From assembly GCF_030936135.1 (NCBI RefSeq), contig NC_082597.1:47623095-47687094 (forward strand): a DNA stretch of 64,000 nt, in the 5' to 3' direction. The stretch's first letter is position 1, and the number at the start of each line of letters is the position of its first letter. The notes under the pieces are model-generated. The model had not been told where the DNA came from. It did no database searches and saw nothing but the letters and a program-made list of their open reading frames with translations. Both the position numbers and the translations under genes were made by a program. This DNA is from Gavia stellata. Lineage: Eukaryota; Chordata; Aves; Gaviiformes; Gaviidae. Below are positions 11,197 through 23,514 of this stretch, in pieces.

Positions 11197-14100
11197 TCAC
11201 TGATTACCTGATGCTGGGAGTAAAAAGACTACCTCATATTTTTCTTGCTTTTACACTCTTCCCTAAACACCTGCTAGTGCCCACTATCAGAGACAGGATA
11301 TGGTGACAGCAAGGCATTTGGTGCGATCTAGTAGAGCAGATCTTCTGTTAATGATTGGATGTAACACAACAGTTACTCTTTTCGTTGTGTCTGCTCCCTA
11401 GCAGATCCTTTTTCTTCACTCTTCAATTTTGATTAAAATGTGTTACAAGACATGAACTAAATTCTCAGCTCCTACAGATTTGCACAGCAATCATGGAAAC
11501 AGCAGACAGGGTTAAATGATCTATCTAGTACCCTGCTTTACTTTTTTTTTAATCGTCTTCTGAAACATACAATGTAATTACTTTTAATAACAGTTTTTGC
11601 AGCATGCTGCAATAGTATTTTGTGGTTATATTCTTTGGTGTAAGTGCCTGACTTAGCAGCAGCTCTGACTATTGTGGCATCTAAGTCAAAGAGAGCAGTT
11701 TAGATGAACTGCTGTGTCTCAAACTGCTATACCTGGGTCACAAATAATTCATGTAGAGGATTTATTGCAAAGCCTAAAACTGATCTGAGCACACCTCCAG
11801 GAGCCCTAGGTCAAGCTGCATCCATTGCGAAAAACACATTGGAAACACACCAGATACACCAAAGAAACTTCCTATTACTGGAACAGTTTAGAAGTTGAAG
11901 ACGAGAGACACAAAGAAAATAATTTTCCTTATTTAAAAAATGACAAAAATACTTTCTCGATACAAATATAATATAGAGTTCTAAATCTCTTTAATAAAAC
12001 TTTTTCTATATAGCAATTTTTTCTTTCAAAAGACATACACTAAATTTGCATAGTGTACTATAACCTCCTCCCATGTTCTGAAAAAAGCTGCTTATGCTGC
12101 CTAGATCCAAGGATAAGCAATGACAGTCCTTGCAGCACTAAGTAAGAAAAGATGAGCACAGGATTTGTAGATAAGTAATTGACAGTATTATTTTCAATAA
12201 TTTGAAGACTTTTAAACACATAGAAAGCAAAGGAATACAGGAAGAATCTATGGAAATATTCTCAAAACGGTCCCTTGACTTTAAACCTCCATTAATGATG
12301 ATATGCTTTGCCCTCCACTATATGATTAAAAAAGGGAATATTAATTGTATGCCTTTTGGTCTGCAATGATAATGTCCCATTCATTTCCAATTTCGTGGTT
12401 TTCTGAGCTTTATATTTAGTTAGGACTCTCTGAAGGTCTTAGTTCACACAGTAGGAGAATAAATGGTTTCAAACAACAAACTGGAGAATAACATTATTGT
12501 TCCTCCTCTTCCTACCCAAATTTTAATCACGTAAGCTTTAAGAAGGGCAAGGATCATGTATCCAGCAGAAAGCCTCCGAGGTAAGGAGTTTTCATGCCCT
12601 ATGTGTAGAGTTATAGAGTTTACCTCTTTTTTTGAATGTTGTATTTAAAATTGCTTCTTAACATTCTCACTGGAATTAAAGATAAACTGTTGATATGCTC
12701 ATGGCCAGGTTTGATTCCTCAAATACACATATATACAGAGGTAATATTTTATTTTTCTTGTGACTGCATTTCAGAAGCCTCTTGATCAACTGAGCTAGAT
12801 CAATTGGTTCATTATTTAACTTTGGGTCATTATTTCATATCTCAAAAGAGAAACTAATCTTTAGGTAATTTAAGTAGATTTTCCAGTATTCAGAAGAACT
12901 GACCTTTGCAACTGAAAATTATTTTCAGAAAGAAACAAGCCTCTGAGTGTGCTCTTGTCTGCTAAATAACATCTTTTAGAGACAAACATCTGAAACAAAT
13001 GCCCCCTGGAGGTGTGCACTACTCCAGTCATTACAGAGGGAGTTCTCATGTTCTTTAATGCCAGTCCCTGAGATCCTGTCAGTACCTGCACCCATTAAGC
13101 CTATCACTTTTCAACTTTACACCAAAATCCTTGATATTGTTTTCCTGATGTACACTTCTAGCATGCCTGTTCTCGTCTTCCTGCACAGAGAGAGAGAGAG
13201 ATCTCCAGATGCTGGCTCACATGTGGGCCAGACACACATTAAGATACAAGCCCTCTCCCCTTGCTAGATTCCAGCCATGCACAGAAAATACTCAGACCTT
13301 ACCTAAACGGCAGAATAACTCCATCCCTGCAGTCTATTTTTGTGAAGGACAGAAACAAATGTTTACACTCCCCTACCCCCATCTCATCTCATCTAGGGGA
13401 ACATGGAAAGTATCACAGATAATTCCACAGTGGCAGAAAGCTGCTGTTTCATAATCTTACACTGGCACACTGACAGTTCATAAATCATTTTTAAAGGAAA
13501 TTAGGGCATCATGAAGGATAAAAAATCTTCTAATACACAACATATGAAAATTCTAGGCTGAAGCAGCTTCTAAATCTTTCTCTCACTCCATTTCTTATTA
13601 AAAAAAAAATCAGCTGAGTAGGAATCTGCATATGATGTAATACCTGGAGACAATTAAATTCACATTTCTGTGTGCTTTTTTGAAGCTTTTGCATTGAAGC
13701 CAGTGGGAGTTTTGTCTGATCAAGTCCTTCTTACACAAACGAACAACTGCAAGTATGTTAGGAAAGACTGATCTCTGGGACAGTGAATCAGAAGTGTTTT
13801 GTCTCCTTCAGAAGAAAAAAAAAAACACCTCTTGAGACTGTTCAGTAATTCATATCCAAAAGAATTTCTTACTTTCATCCTAGCTGGAAAGCAGATTTAT
13901 TGCACAGAACATTAACTTAAGAATAAACCTGGTGTTAACTTCAGAATAAAGCAATTCAAATAGGACCAATTTAAGACATATAAATGACAAAAAAATAAAA
14001 TTGTATTAAGCTTACTCTCCAGATGGGGCAGAATATTTTACATTGTATTTTCTAGTGTCTTTGTCTATTTCAAATATAGTAATACAATCAAACCTGAGAC

Positions 14101-15032
14101 CTTCAGAAATCTAAGACACATTTGCTCTTTCACAGATTTAACATTAGTTCCAATAAGGAACATAGGTCTCTAACAATAGGTTTAGAAGGATTTTACATGC
14201 CTGAATGTTTCTGACAGAGATGCCAGAGATGGCATTCCAGACCAGCTAATATCAGGAAGATTTTCAAAGGGTGGAAAGCCATGTGGGATGCATACTTGCA
14301 TATGACAGATCAAAAAGAAGCAGCAGGATGAGACAGTTTACATAGCAGAGGTACGTATGTCAAGAAGCACATCTTCTCCTGAAGATGTTATCATGTATTG
14401 AACTGGGGTATAATTCCTCACAATGGAGGAGACTTGCCTCCTTGTAAACGATTGCTTCTGTGAAACTCTTTTGTGTTTCTTGGTCAAGTATATATTTTTT
14501 CCCAGCTAATTTGTTAATTATTATTTCAGCAAGAAAATTACCTGAGGCCCAGGCACCTGAAGAGAATAAAAGGAATGTACTTCACTGGTTTCTTCCCCAT
14601 CCTGCTGGTTGCTAGTATCCTAATTCCTGAAGCAGTATAAAGGAAATAGAGTTATCTAATAAAAAGGTATAGAGGCTTTTGACTTAGCATTCCCTCAGTC
14701 CGAATCCACAAAGTTGCTTAGATAATTAACTCCCACTGATTTTAATATGTATGGATACTTTTACTATTTAAGCCTAGCTCCCTTGTGCTAGAAGATATAG
14801 CATTAGGGGGAAGATGGTCAGTCCCTGATTGTGACTATAACTGACTGTGCAGGCCTGTGCGATGGCTTGAAGGCCTTACTCAAAAAAGATCTTGCTGGTT
14901 GGGTGCATAAGTCTATGACCGGCACTGGTAGACGATCAGCTACACAACCACAAAGGGTATGGTCTGGCAAGAAACAGCTGCCATTGAATTACCTATGCAA
15001 AAGCACAGGTTCAGCACTACAAATATGCGTGA

Positions 15033-15760
15033 CATGCCTTCGACACTGTCTCCCACAGTATTCTCCTGGAGAAACTTGTGGCTCGTGGCTCAGACAGGTG
15101 CACTTTTCGCTGGGTAAAAAACTGGCTGGACGGCCGAGCCCAGAGAGTTGTGGTGAATGGAGTGAAATCCAGTTGGCGGCCGGTCAAAAGCGGAGTGCCC
15201 CAGGGCTCAGTTTTGGGACCGGTCTTGTTTAATATCTTTATTGATGATCTGGATGAGGGGATTGAGTGCTCCCTCAGCAAGTTTGCAGATGAGACCAAGT
15301 TGGGCGAGAGTGTTGATCTGCTCGAGCGTAGGAAGGCTCTGCAGAGGGATCTGGACAGGCTGGATCGATGGGCCCAGGCCAATTGTATGAGATTCAACAA
15401 GGCCAAGTGCCGGGTCCTGCACTTTGGTCGTAACAACCCCATGCAACGCTACAGAGGCTTGGGGACAAGTGGCTGGAAAGCTGCCCATCGGAAAAGGACC
15501 TGGGAGTGCTGGTTGACAGCCGGCTGAATATGAGCTGGCAGTGTGCCCAGGTGGCCAAGAAGGCCAACAGCATCCTGGCCTGGATCAGAAATAGTGTGGC
15601 CAGCAGGAGTAGGGAGGTGATCGTGCCCCTGTACTCAGCGCTTGTGAGGCCACACCTCGAATCCTGTGTTCAGTTTTGGGCCCTTCACTACAAGAAGGAC
15701 ACTGAGGTGCTGGAGCATGTCCAGAGAAGGCCAGTGAAGCTGGTGAGGGGTCTGGAGCAC
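15033..15760 (+). mobile_element. CR1 LINE fragment, plus arm of inverted pair
   Basis: CR1 ORF2 begins at GCCTTCGACACTGTCTCCCAC and runs through the reverse-transcriptase core: [32 protein letters not shown], and FADETKLG where the family usually has FADDTKLG. A frameshift lies near 15455-15510, after which the frame continues as [16 protein letters not shown] to LVRGLEH. The element is broken: 5'-truncated, frameshifted, with the second catalytic Asp changed to Glu. It stops at CTGGAGCACA without the C-terminal segment or 3' tail, because it joins directly to an inverted CR1 segment. Confidence 0.92.
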
Positions 15761-16472
15761 ACATTCCTTGAACACCTCCAGTGATGGTGACTCCACTGCT
15801 TCCCTGGGCAGCTTATTCCAATGTTTCACCACTCTCAGTAAATAAATTTTTCCTAATATCCAGCCTGAATCTCCCCTGGTGCAACTTGAGGCCATTTCCT
15901 CTTGTCCTGTCACTCGTCACTTGGGAGAAGAGACCAACACCCACCTCTCTGCAACCCCCTTTCAGGGAATTGTAGAGAGTGATGAGGTCTCCCCTCAGCC
16001 TCCTCTTCTCCAGACTGAACAACCCCAGTTCCCTCAGCCACTCCTCATAAGACTTGTGCTCCAGACCCCTCACCAGCTTTGTTGCCCTTCTCTGGACACG
16101 CTCCAGCACCTCAATGTCCTTCTTGTAGTGAGGGGCCCAAAATTGAACACAGGATTCGAGGTGCGGCCTCACCAGAGCTGAGTACAGGGGCACGATCACC
16201 TCCCTGCTCCTGCTGGCCACACCATTTCTGATCCAGGCCAGGATGGCGTTGGCCTTCTTGGCCACCTGGGCACACTGCTGGCTCATATTCAGCCACCTGT
16301 CAACCAGCACTCTCAGGTCCTTTTCTGTAGGGCAGCTTTCCAGCCACTCATCCCCAAGCCTGTAGCGTTGCCTGGGGTTGTTGTGGCCAAAGTGCAGGAC
16401 CCGGCACTTGGCCTTGTTGAACTTCATACAATTGACCTCAGCCCATCGATCCAGCCTGTCCAGATCCCTCTT
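15757..16472 (-). mobile_element. CR1 LINE fragment, minus arm of inverted pair
   Basis: Read on the minus strand, this segment starts at [20 protein letters not shown] (from about 16472) and runs through [38 protein letters not shown] and [11 protein letters not shown] to the sequence around 15770. It lacks the last part of the element that carries the 3' tail (compare 46984-47106 in another copy). The reading frame is open from 16475 to 15813, and a frame change near the AGTAAATAAATTTTTC segment ends it. The segment from RDLDRL to LVRGLEH is shared with the plus arm, giving inverted arms of about 410 bp separated by about 300 bp. Confidence 0.92.
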
Positions 16473-17958
16473 CACATTTCACAATGTGAAATGTTACAGG
16501 GCACCACCAGGTAAATGTAATGCTCTTCAAACCTACTCATAATCTTTGACTGCTGACATAATTTCAGTTGATATCCAAATTATTCCACAGGTATCTCACT
16601 AAAATAAAGAGTTGCAATCGAGGCCTCACTGTTTAAATCGACAATTCATTTTCCTTACCTTGGGTACATGAAATTTACAGATACCGACAGGCTTAAGTTC
16701 TAGCATTTGAGTCATGTTACTCATCTTCTTAAAATTAGGCGTGTATGGAGGTGTTTGCAGAATTGGGGCTACATCACCGAGTGATGAGAAAACAGTCCCC
16801 TCTGGGTGTCAATTAAACATGGCTCCAGTGGCACAAATCAATGCACCAGGGGGGTGGTTTGAAGCTGAGATCATGTCTACAGCACAAGGCACAGCTGACA
16901 TCACCGTGTTAATCTGGGGTGTGAGCGCTCAGTGCTCGCTGAATCCCCTAGTTTACCTGCACTTAAAACAGCACAGCCATTGTCTTGCCAGTCTAACATA
17001 TTTCTGTGGGAAGAAAGAGGGGGGAGTGAGAGATGAGTGAGCAAACCAAGGCTTGATGCTGTTATCATATGGATGGCAATCACAGATGTGGAACTACTGT
17101 CATGACACCCGTCCAGGAGGATGCACTGCTCTGGATGGTTTTGATAAGGCATAGAGGCAAAGATTGCAGCTCTTCAGTATTCCCTGTGATAACCCTTACT
17201 AGTAAAAACAAGGCTGGTATAGACTGCCACAGATGACAAACATTTTTTCCAAAGCAGCATATATTTATAAGCTGTATTCTAGTTTAGACATGGCTATAGT
17301 TAATTAATGTCTGAAATTGAAAGGTGTTATGCAAATGCAAAATATTCTTCAGATGCAAAGCCTTATTTTATTTTTCAGAAAGGGTGCTTTCTTTCTTTGT
17401 CAGTTATGTTTTTGCTTATGTTGTAAATGATTGGTTGCCTGTGTTTGCTGTTGTAACATGTATTCTTATTACCACTTTGTCTGTCTTTACTGGGTTGTCT
17501 GCTTTTCAGTCTCCAAGGAATTTCTTAAATGCTATGCATGCAAATTTCAGTTCACAGATGTGCAAATTACATAGATGCTTTCCATCCCTCATAGGTAAAA
17601 AGGCTGGAAGTTGCAGAAGGGGTGTATACTTGGAATGTGCATGCTGGCACAGTACTGAAACCACAGCTCTTTGAATTCATATTTTCCTTCTGAGGAATAC
17701 TCTTAAATCAAAACCCATCAGATTTAACAATGATTTTTAAATGGTCTACTCATAAATGTTCAAAACCAAGCACCTTGTATGTGAAGAATAAATTTAAAAC
17801 TAGTGCTTCTGCCCTGCTTAATGAAATTTTCTAAAGAAGGAAAAATAACTAACAAATTGAATAAGGGAAACACTTCTATGAAATGAGGCAGTGATTCTTA
17901 GCCTTTTCTTATGTTGCAGTAGAACGACTGTCCATGGCTCTTGAGGTTCCCTTTTATT

Positions 17959-17977
17959 AAAAAAAAAAAAAAAAAAA
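17959..17977 (+). repeat. Poly-A tract
   Basis: Nineteen A residues are followed by a GAAAGAAAAAAG purine run. I see no retrogene or SINE body upstream, so it is a simple repeat. Confidence 0.9.
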
Positions 17978-18906
17978 GAAAGAAAAAAGAAAAGGTTACT
18001 GGTTGTTAGGAAACCTCTTAAGGAATCCTGGTGAAGAACCTGTATCTGGCCAAGATGAAGGTCTCGGCATAATCTCACTGATTTACAGTAATAATAACAA
18101 GTTGCCTCTCTACTGTGCACAGAGGAAATATTCCTCAGTATTTTTATCTCAAAATCTTTTTATGGCTGTGTGATTCTAAATAAACAGTTAAAGTGAAATT
18201 GTCTCTTGGGTACAAAGAAACAGACCGATTATTTAAGAAATTTGTGAAGGTGGCAGGAACGACAAACCAGAATGATTTCAAGAGTTTCACAGTGTGCAGT
18301 CCAGTTCCTACTTATGTGACATAATTAAATCAGTGTAGTACAACAGTGCATACAGCATGTCTTCAGTTACCATGTTCCAGGGAAAACTGAAGAATAATTG
18401 CAGACAAAAACTGAATATCATGGGAAAAAGAGAGTCACCCCTCTGAATTCATTTTGCTCTTTCAGGAATTGTGGATAATCATTGTTATCTAATCAGTCCA
18501 ACAGTAACACTATTAAAAGAATAATTTTGCATCTTATAACTATTTCATCTGTTTAACAGAGAATTTCAAAGCATGATCACTCTGATGAACAGTGGATTAC
18601 ATGAATATGCAATCTTCAACAAAGTTATATCAGGCTTTTCACCCATGTCCATTGTATATATTATATCCTGAAACTTAAATTAAAATATTCATAGCTCACT
18701 GGAGAGAAATGAAAAATAGATTAACTTAGGTATTTTGGGAAAATGTGTAATCAGAGAAATGAGAAAGATGCAGTCTGGCCTGGGAATGCATTGCTGAGAG
18801 GTGAAAGTAAGGAGGAGGTGCCCAAAGCATAACTCCCATGACACACTGTGGTGGCACTTCTAACTGCACTGTTTGCTTTCTCAGATAGGAGGATTCTAGT
18901 AAAAGC

Positions 18907-18927
18907 AAAAAAAAAAAAAAAAAAAAA
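18907..18927 (+). repeat. Poly-A tract
   Basis: An A21 run is preceded by AGTAAAAGC and followed by GGAAATAG. No mobile-element body is recognised next to it. Confidence 0.9.
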
Positions 18928-21524
18928 GGAAATAGAAATTAGGAGGAGGAGGGAAGATTGTTTTCTTATGGCCTTTTTTATCCAAAATGACTTTCCTAAA
19001 CAATTTCCAAACAGTTACATATATATATGACCAAAAGGTTCACATTTTTAGTGGTTTTAACTGTAGGTGTGTAGATGCATACATGCTGTATTTGCTTTAT
19101 AGTAATGGAAATATAGAATCTGTTTTTTCATGAGAAGAGTTAGAGAATCTCAAAGTCCTGAAAACATAATGGCTGTGCTTTAATGGAAAAAAAATTGAAT
19201 TCAAGTGAAGAAATGATGCTTCAGATCATTCTGTTGAGATGATACTTTAAAATTTTCTGTGATTTAAGAATCACGATCCCCTGGGGTACTGAGATGTTGT
19301 TGCTTTTTGAAACATGAAAGCATCAAGAAAAAAAGCTCTGCCATGCATGTAGACTTCATATGTAGAGGCTACACAGAATTCCACTTTCATAGTTTCAGAC
19401 TCCAGAACTTTAAAACATAAATAGCTCATTAGACACCCAAGAAGTTTCTGCTGATTTGCAGCTCCTTACAAAATGTGGCATATATTTTCTGCATATTAAG
19501 AAATATATCTGATTCAGATAATAATGTGGTTGCTTATGTGTTTGGGTTTTTTCTACAGCAGTAAGTTCTTGAATATTATTCAGTTGACTCCTCAAGTTTT
19601 CCTTAAAGTGCACAATCTCACAAATCTAAAAAATCAAGCCACAGAATGGCTAAAGGAGATTGGGTTTGAAGTAGAGAGGATACTTAATGTTTTACTTACT
19701 TAGGAATGATCCAGTGTGTTAAGCATCCTCTCCTTTTCACTTTTGAATTTTTTTCTGATATCCTCTGCAGCACAGGTGATCTCTGGGATTCTCATCAGTT
19801 GAACACACCATCAATTTTTGAGCATCACTGTCCTGACTAAACGGAATAGAAACCCTAGACATATTTTAAGCTCAGAGAAAGAGATGCTGAGAACTCACAA
19901 TGCCTGGGAAATTCAGCTGCAGTGTCTGACTATGCTTTATGCTTTAAATGTGCTTTGAATACCTTTCCCTGTCTGTCCTGCTGCTTTCCTCGAGCTTATT
20001 TTCCCTTGATCTGACATGATAGAAATTAATTTGAGTCACTAGTTTTCTGCCCAGCATATTAACCTAAACTGCTGATAGCCAAACTGTTGTAGGGGCAAGA
20101 CAGCTTAATCACCACAACTAAATCCAAAATTGACATTGTGAGTGAGCATCTTGAGCCAGTTTGCTGTATGAAATTTTTTCTTGCTGACCACCTCCGGAAT
20201 GATTCCTCTTCTAGTTTCCATACTTCTATAACTACCACAAGGTTTGGCTAAAAAACCATAAAAAATAAAAAAATCCACAGAAAACCTCTCAGACATTAAT
20301 ATATTTAATGACATGATTGAACAGCTTGAATTGCCTTCAATTCATTCTCACTGTGTTTATTTCTGTTCCCAAGGCCTAAGACTGCTTGCTAACTGGAACA
20401 TCAATTCTTCCTTATTATAGTGTCCAGTACCTTCTACTGCAGGATCATTAGCAGAATGGTTTTCTCCTTGTTTGGTGATTACAGCTTTTGTGTTTAGCGT
20501 CATCCATATGTTATGATGGTAGTTTTATGTTCCAGTGACAAAGTAAATAGCGGTTCGTGTATCTGTTCTTTCATGAATCTGCCATTTGCCTGGTTGTTTC
20601 ATTATCTTCAGATGCCTCAGAGTTGTGAATGGAGCTGATTTATAGGCCGGGACAGGCTGTTTAAATCACATGTTTAGGGCAAGTAAAGATAAACTGAGTT
20701 TCCCAAGCTGACTGACACTAATGAATAGTTATAAATGTTTTCTTTAGCTGAGGAATATTTAAAAAGAGGGAGAGAAAGAGAGAGACAGGTCTACAAAGAA
20801 GGTTTTTTTTCCTTATAAAAGCTTCTCTGGATATGAAGACGACTTGAGGAGGTCAAGGTGATTTAGGGAATTAATTGTTGAAAGGGTTAAAATTCCTAGT
20901 ATGCAACTCTTAATGGAGCAGTAGAAGCTACAGATGTAGGAAAGAGGTAGAAAAAGTAAGTAAAGGAGCATCTGAGAAACAGAAGACAGTTCAGTTCTAC
21001 CGAGAAAAAAAAAATAATTGTCCAAACTCAGTTGTGCCTGATCCAGGGGACTTGAAGATAATATGTCAAGAACATCCAACGTGATAAGAAAGCAAGGACG
21101 ATTTTTAACACTGAAGTTTCTGCCTTGTTATTTTTCAGGGAAAGAAAAAAAAAAGGTGAAAACAGAGCAATGATAACAAACATTATGGCCCATAACATAC
21201 CATACATTCATCCTCTTGAAATCACTAATAATTAGTATCTCAGCATAAAAAAAAAAAAAAGAGAGAAAAAAAGGGCAACAATTAGGTGATCACAGATTTT
21301 AATGGCAGGAAAAATGGCAGTTACTCTGTTCCTGAGGAAAAAATAAAACTTCATTCCTATAAATTCCAGTTACATAAGAATATGGGCAATTACACTATTG
21401 AAGAAATCTGTGACAGAGAGTAGGCACTAGAAAATATCTATGAAATATGATTCTCATTCATAGAGCTTTCTGAACTGCAGAACACCCACAGAGCAAAATC
21501 AGCTGCAGATTGGTCTTTCTACAT

Positions 21525-21612
21525 CATGGAAATAATAGAAAATAGGACTAGAGGGTAGTGTGAGTGGCTATCTAATCTAACCTCCGTGCTAAGGCAGATG
21601 AGTGATAGCTGA
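21525..21612 (-). mobile_element. Possible ancient CR1 3' remnant
   Basis: AGAAAATAGGACTAGAGGG and then GGCTATCTAATCTAACCTCCGTGCTAAGGCAG, in separate pieces, resemble the CR1 3' UTR in minus orientation (AGAATAGGACTGGAAGGGAC ... TCATCTAGTCCAACCCCC). The match is degenerate and short, so this is a tentative call. Confidence 0.5.
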
Positions 21613-22064
21613 ACTTTCTGGCAGACTAGCACAGCCCATACAATGTGATAAACGTGTTTTGGGGGTTTTGTTTGTGCGTTTTTAAATTCTCTCTTAGTAG
21701 GACAGAAAGATGTGTTCCCAACTGTATGCAAAAATCTGTGTTCTTAAAACAGCTAACACCACCGGAATGCACTCAACTTTATTTCTGCGTGTATTTATTT
21801 GACCATAAACCAAAACAGCATTCAAATTTAAATTTTGTTGTGCTACAAAAGTTGATTCAGGGCAGAAGAAATTCAGTTAATTAAACTTTTCTCACCAGGT
21901 GCTCCTTGTGTCAGGATTTTGAAAATTCTGCTTGTTTTCTGGTTCTGCAGCATCTATTCAGTCGCATAGATAGGCACAGAGGGTATGGGAGGAAAGCAGC
22001 ACCCGTCACTGCTCTTTGCGTTTTAAAGGAAACTTTCTGCAGTGAAGAGACCATCCATGCTAGC

Positions 22065-22104
22065 AGAATCTACCTACGGAGTAGGTAGAATCTATCTACG
22101 GAGT
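22065..22104 (+). repeat. Local 22-bp tandem duplication
   Basis: AGAATCTACCTACGGAGT at 22065-22082 is repeated with one change at 22087-22104. The overlap also forms a hairpin, TCTACCTA-CGGAG-TAGGTAGA. Confidence 0.9.
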
Positions 22105-22881
22105 GCATTCCTGCTATGTGTGGCACGTGCATTTGTCCTTAAATGCATCCACAGAGATCAAAATGTTCTGCATTGTAGTATCTGCATTCAACAGATGGAG
22201 CATTTGTCTGTCTCTGAGAAAAAATCACGGTGAAAGCAGTAGCGCGATGGAGGCTGATGCGAGCCTTCAGCTTTACGTTTATATGCTCATACGTTAAAGA
22301 CTGCCCTGCCCTACCCTCTGTTTCAATAATTTCCATGGGGTTTACGGCTCAGGAGCTGAGATCTAGAAGGCAGAAGGAGGGCCCGGAACAGATACCGGCT
22401 CCCGTGCGCGCAGGGAGGGTAGGGCGTGCGATGGCGAGACGGGGGACCCCTCGCCCCCCGCGCCCCCCACGCTGCCACCGCGACCCCTCCCGGGGCAGTG
22501 CGCGCCCGCTCCGCAGCGCGCTGCCTCCCGCCTAGGGTCCCCTGCGTGTTCTACTGGGTCTTGAGCTCTGGACGCTGCTCACGGAGCCTGTTCTTTGCTG
22601 GTCGTTGAGGAAAGATACATATTGTAAAAATCAACCGGGAAAAGTACATCTTAAGAGAAATGTCTGGTCGTAGCGCTTACTCTCCTGAAACCGTAGCTGT
22701 TGGCTTACGGCACGCACTCTTCAGAAGTAATAGGAAGTCTCGCCGTGTCGGGTGTCAGAATTTTTTGCGCATCCATGAAAAATCTTTATCAAGTGACCTT
22801 CCCGTTATCTTTCTCCATCGCTCTGACTCTCACACAGACTCCTCTTTTTCTTCTTTTTTTTTTTCCTTCCTGCTAGCTATG

Positions 22882-23003
22882 CCCGATGTAACACCCCTGC
22901 CCACGCCCGGGGTTATACCCTGACCGTGCCCGATGTCACACAGCCGCTGCCCATCCCCGGTTTAACACCCCTCTCCCTGCCCGGTGTCACACCCCTGCCC
23001 GGG
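22882..23003 (+). repeat. Degenerate minisatellite, five units of 23-26 bp
   Basis: Five imperfect units begin CCCGATGTAACACC, CCCGGGGTTATACC, CCCGATGTCACACA, CCCCGGTTTAACAC and CCCGGTGTCACACC. Most end in a CTGCCC-like segment. The array lies about 510 bp upstream of the NTS TATA box and contains repeated TGTCACAC or TGTAACAC cores. Confidence 0.85.
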
Positions 23004-23316
23004 ACCGGCGCGCAGTTCTCTCCGTTTTTTTCCCTCGCTGTAGGGAAAGGTAAAAGAGATGACAGACAAAGTGCATCAGACGACGACCGCAGGAGGACCG
23101 CGGAGCTACGCGCGGTGCTCACGCTTAGGCGCGGCCGTTTCCCGCCCCTGACCCACCGCACAGCACGCGCCAGAGGTCTGAGGAAGAGCAGTAACTTTTT
23201 TTTTTTTTTAAATAATAGAAAATAATGATTTCGGGGCTTTTCCAGATCAGAGGATAGTTCCCTTTCGGGAAAAAACCGCTCCGGCCGCGCTCCGCGACGG
23301 TGGGTGCGGGGGTATG

Positions 23317-23352
23317 CTGCGCGCCCCGCTGCGCGCCCCGCTGCGCGCCCCG
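23317..23352 (+). repeat. Three perfect tandem copies of a 12-mer
   Basis: CTGCGCGCCCCG occurs three times in a row without mismatch, about 160 bp upstream of the TATA box. It is CpG-rich and could be length-variable between individuals. Confidence 0.95.
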
Positions 23353-23402
23353 CGGGGCTCCGCGTGCGTCAGACGGCGAGTGGCGTCAGCGCGGGCGGGC
23401 GC

Positions 23403-23466
23403 GGAGCGGCGGGGAGGGGGCAGGGGGAGCGGGGGGTGGGGGGGTGGAAGGGGAGGAGGGAGGGCG
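23403..23466 (+). promoter_or_regulatory. NTS: G-run cluster upstream of NTS core promoter
   Basis: The non-template strand carries closely spaced runs of three to seven G (for example GGGGAGGGGGCAGGGGG and GGGGGGTGGGGGGG). These can form G-quadruplexes and match GC-box/KLF/MAZ-type binding preferences. The cluster ends about 30 bp before the CRE-like site. Confidence 0.7.
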
Positions 23467-23496
23467 CTTCATCAGGAGGCGATGGCGGCACCGCCG

Positions 23497-23504
23497 TGAC
23501 ATCA
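23497..23504 (+). promoter_or_regulatory. NTS: CRE-like element TGACATCA
   Basis: TGACATCA is one base away from the CREB/ATF palindrome TGACGTCA. The proximal promoter of the mammalian neurotensin gene has a CRE-like site of this form at about -50. Here it lies 11 bp before TATATA and about 40-48 bp before the likely start site, so its position is conserved. The bases are seen directly; binding by CREB/ATF/AP-1 factors is inferred from the mammalian work. Confidence 0.8.
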
Positions 23505-23514
23505 CCCCGCGGCT

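Larger units (their letters stand above)
5451..22380. other. RASSF9-NTS intergenic region
   Basis: This region separates the two divergently transcribed genes. It contains no credible coding exon: the few longer open frames belong to CR1 copies or are chance frames without family resemblance. Recognisable content is a poly-G tract (6191-6212), a CR1 copy with a foldback end (10785-11196), a CR1 inverted pair (15033-16472), two poly-A tracts (17959-17977 and 18907-18927) and a weak CR1 remnant near 21530. A GC-rich shoulder of the RASSF9 island extends to about 6030. The rest is AT-rich unique sequence in which distal NTS or RASSF9 enhancers could lie, but none can be named from motif content. 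Confidence 0.7.

Noticed and set aside
17959..18927. Poly-A tracts as signs of processed retrogenes
   Set aside because: No retrogene body, target duplication or poly(A) signal was seen upstream of either tract.
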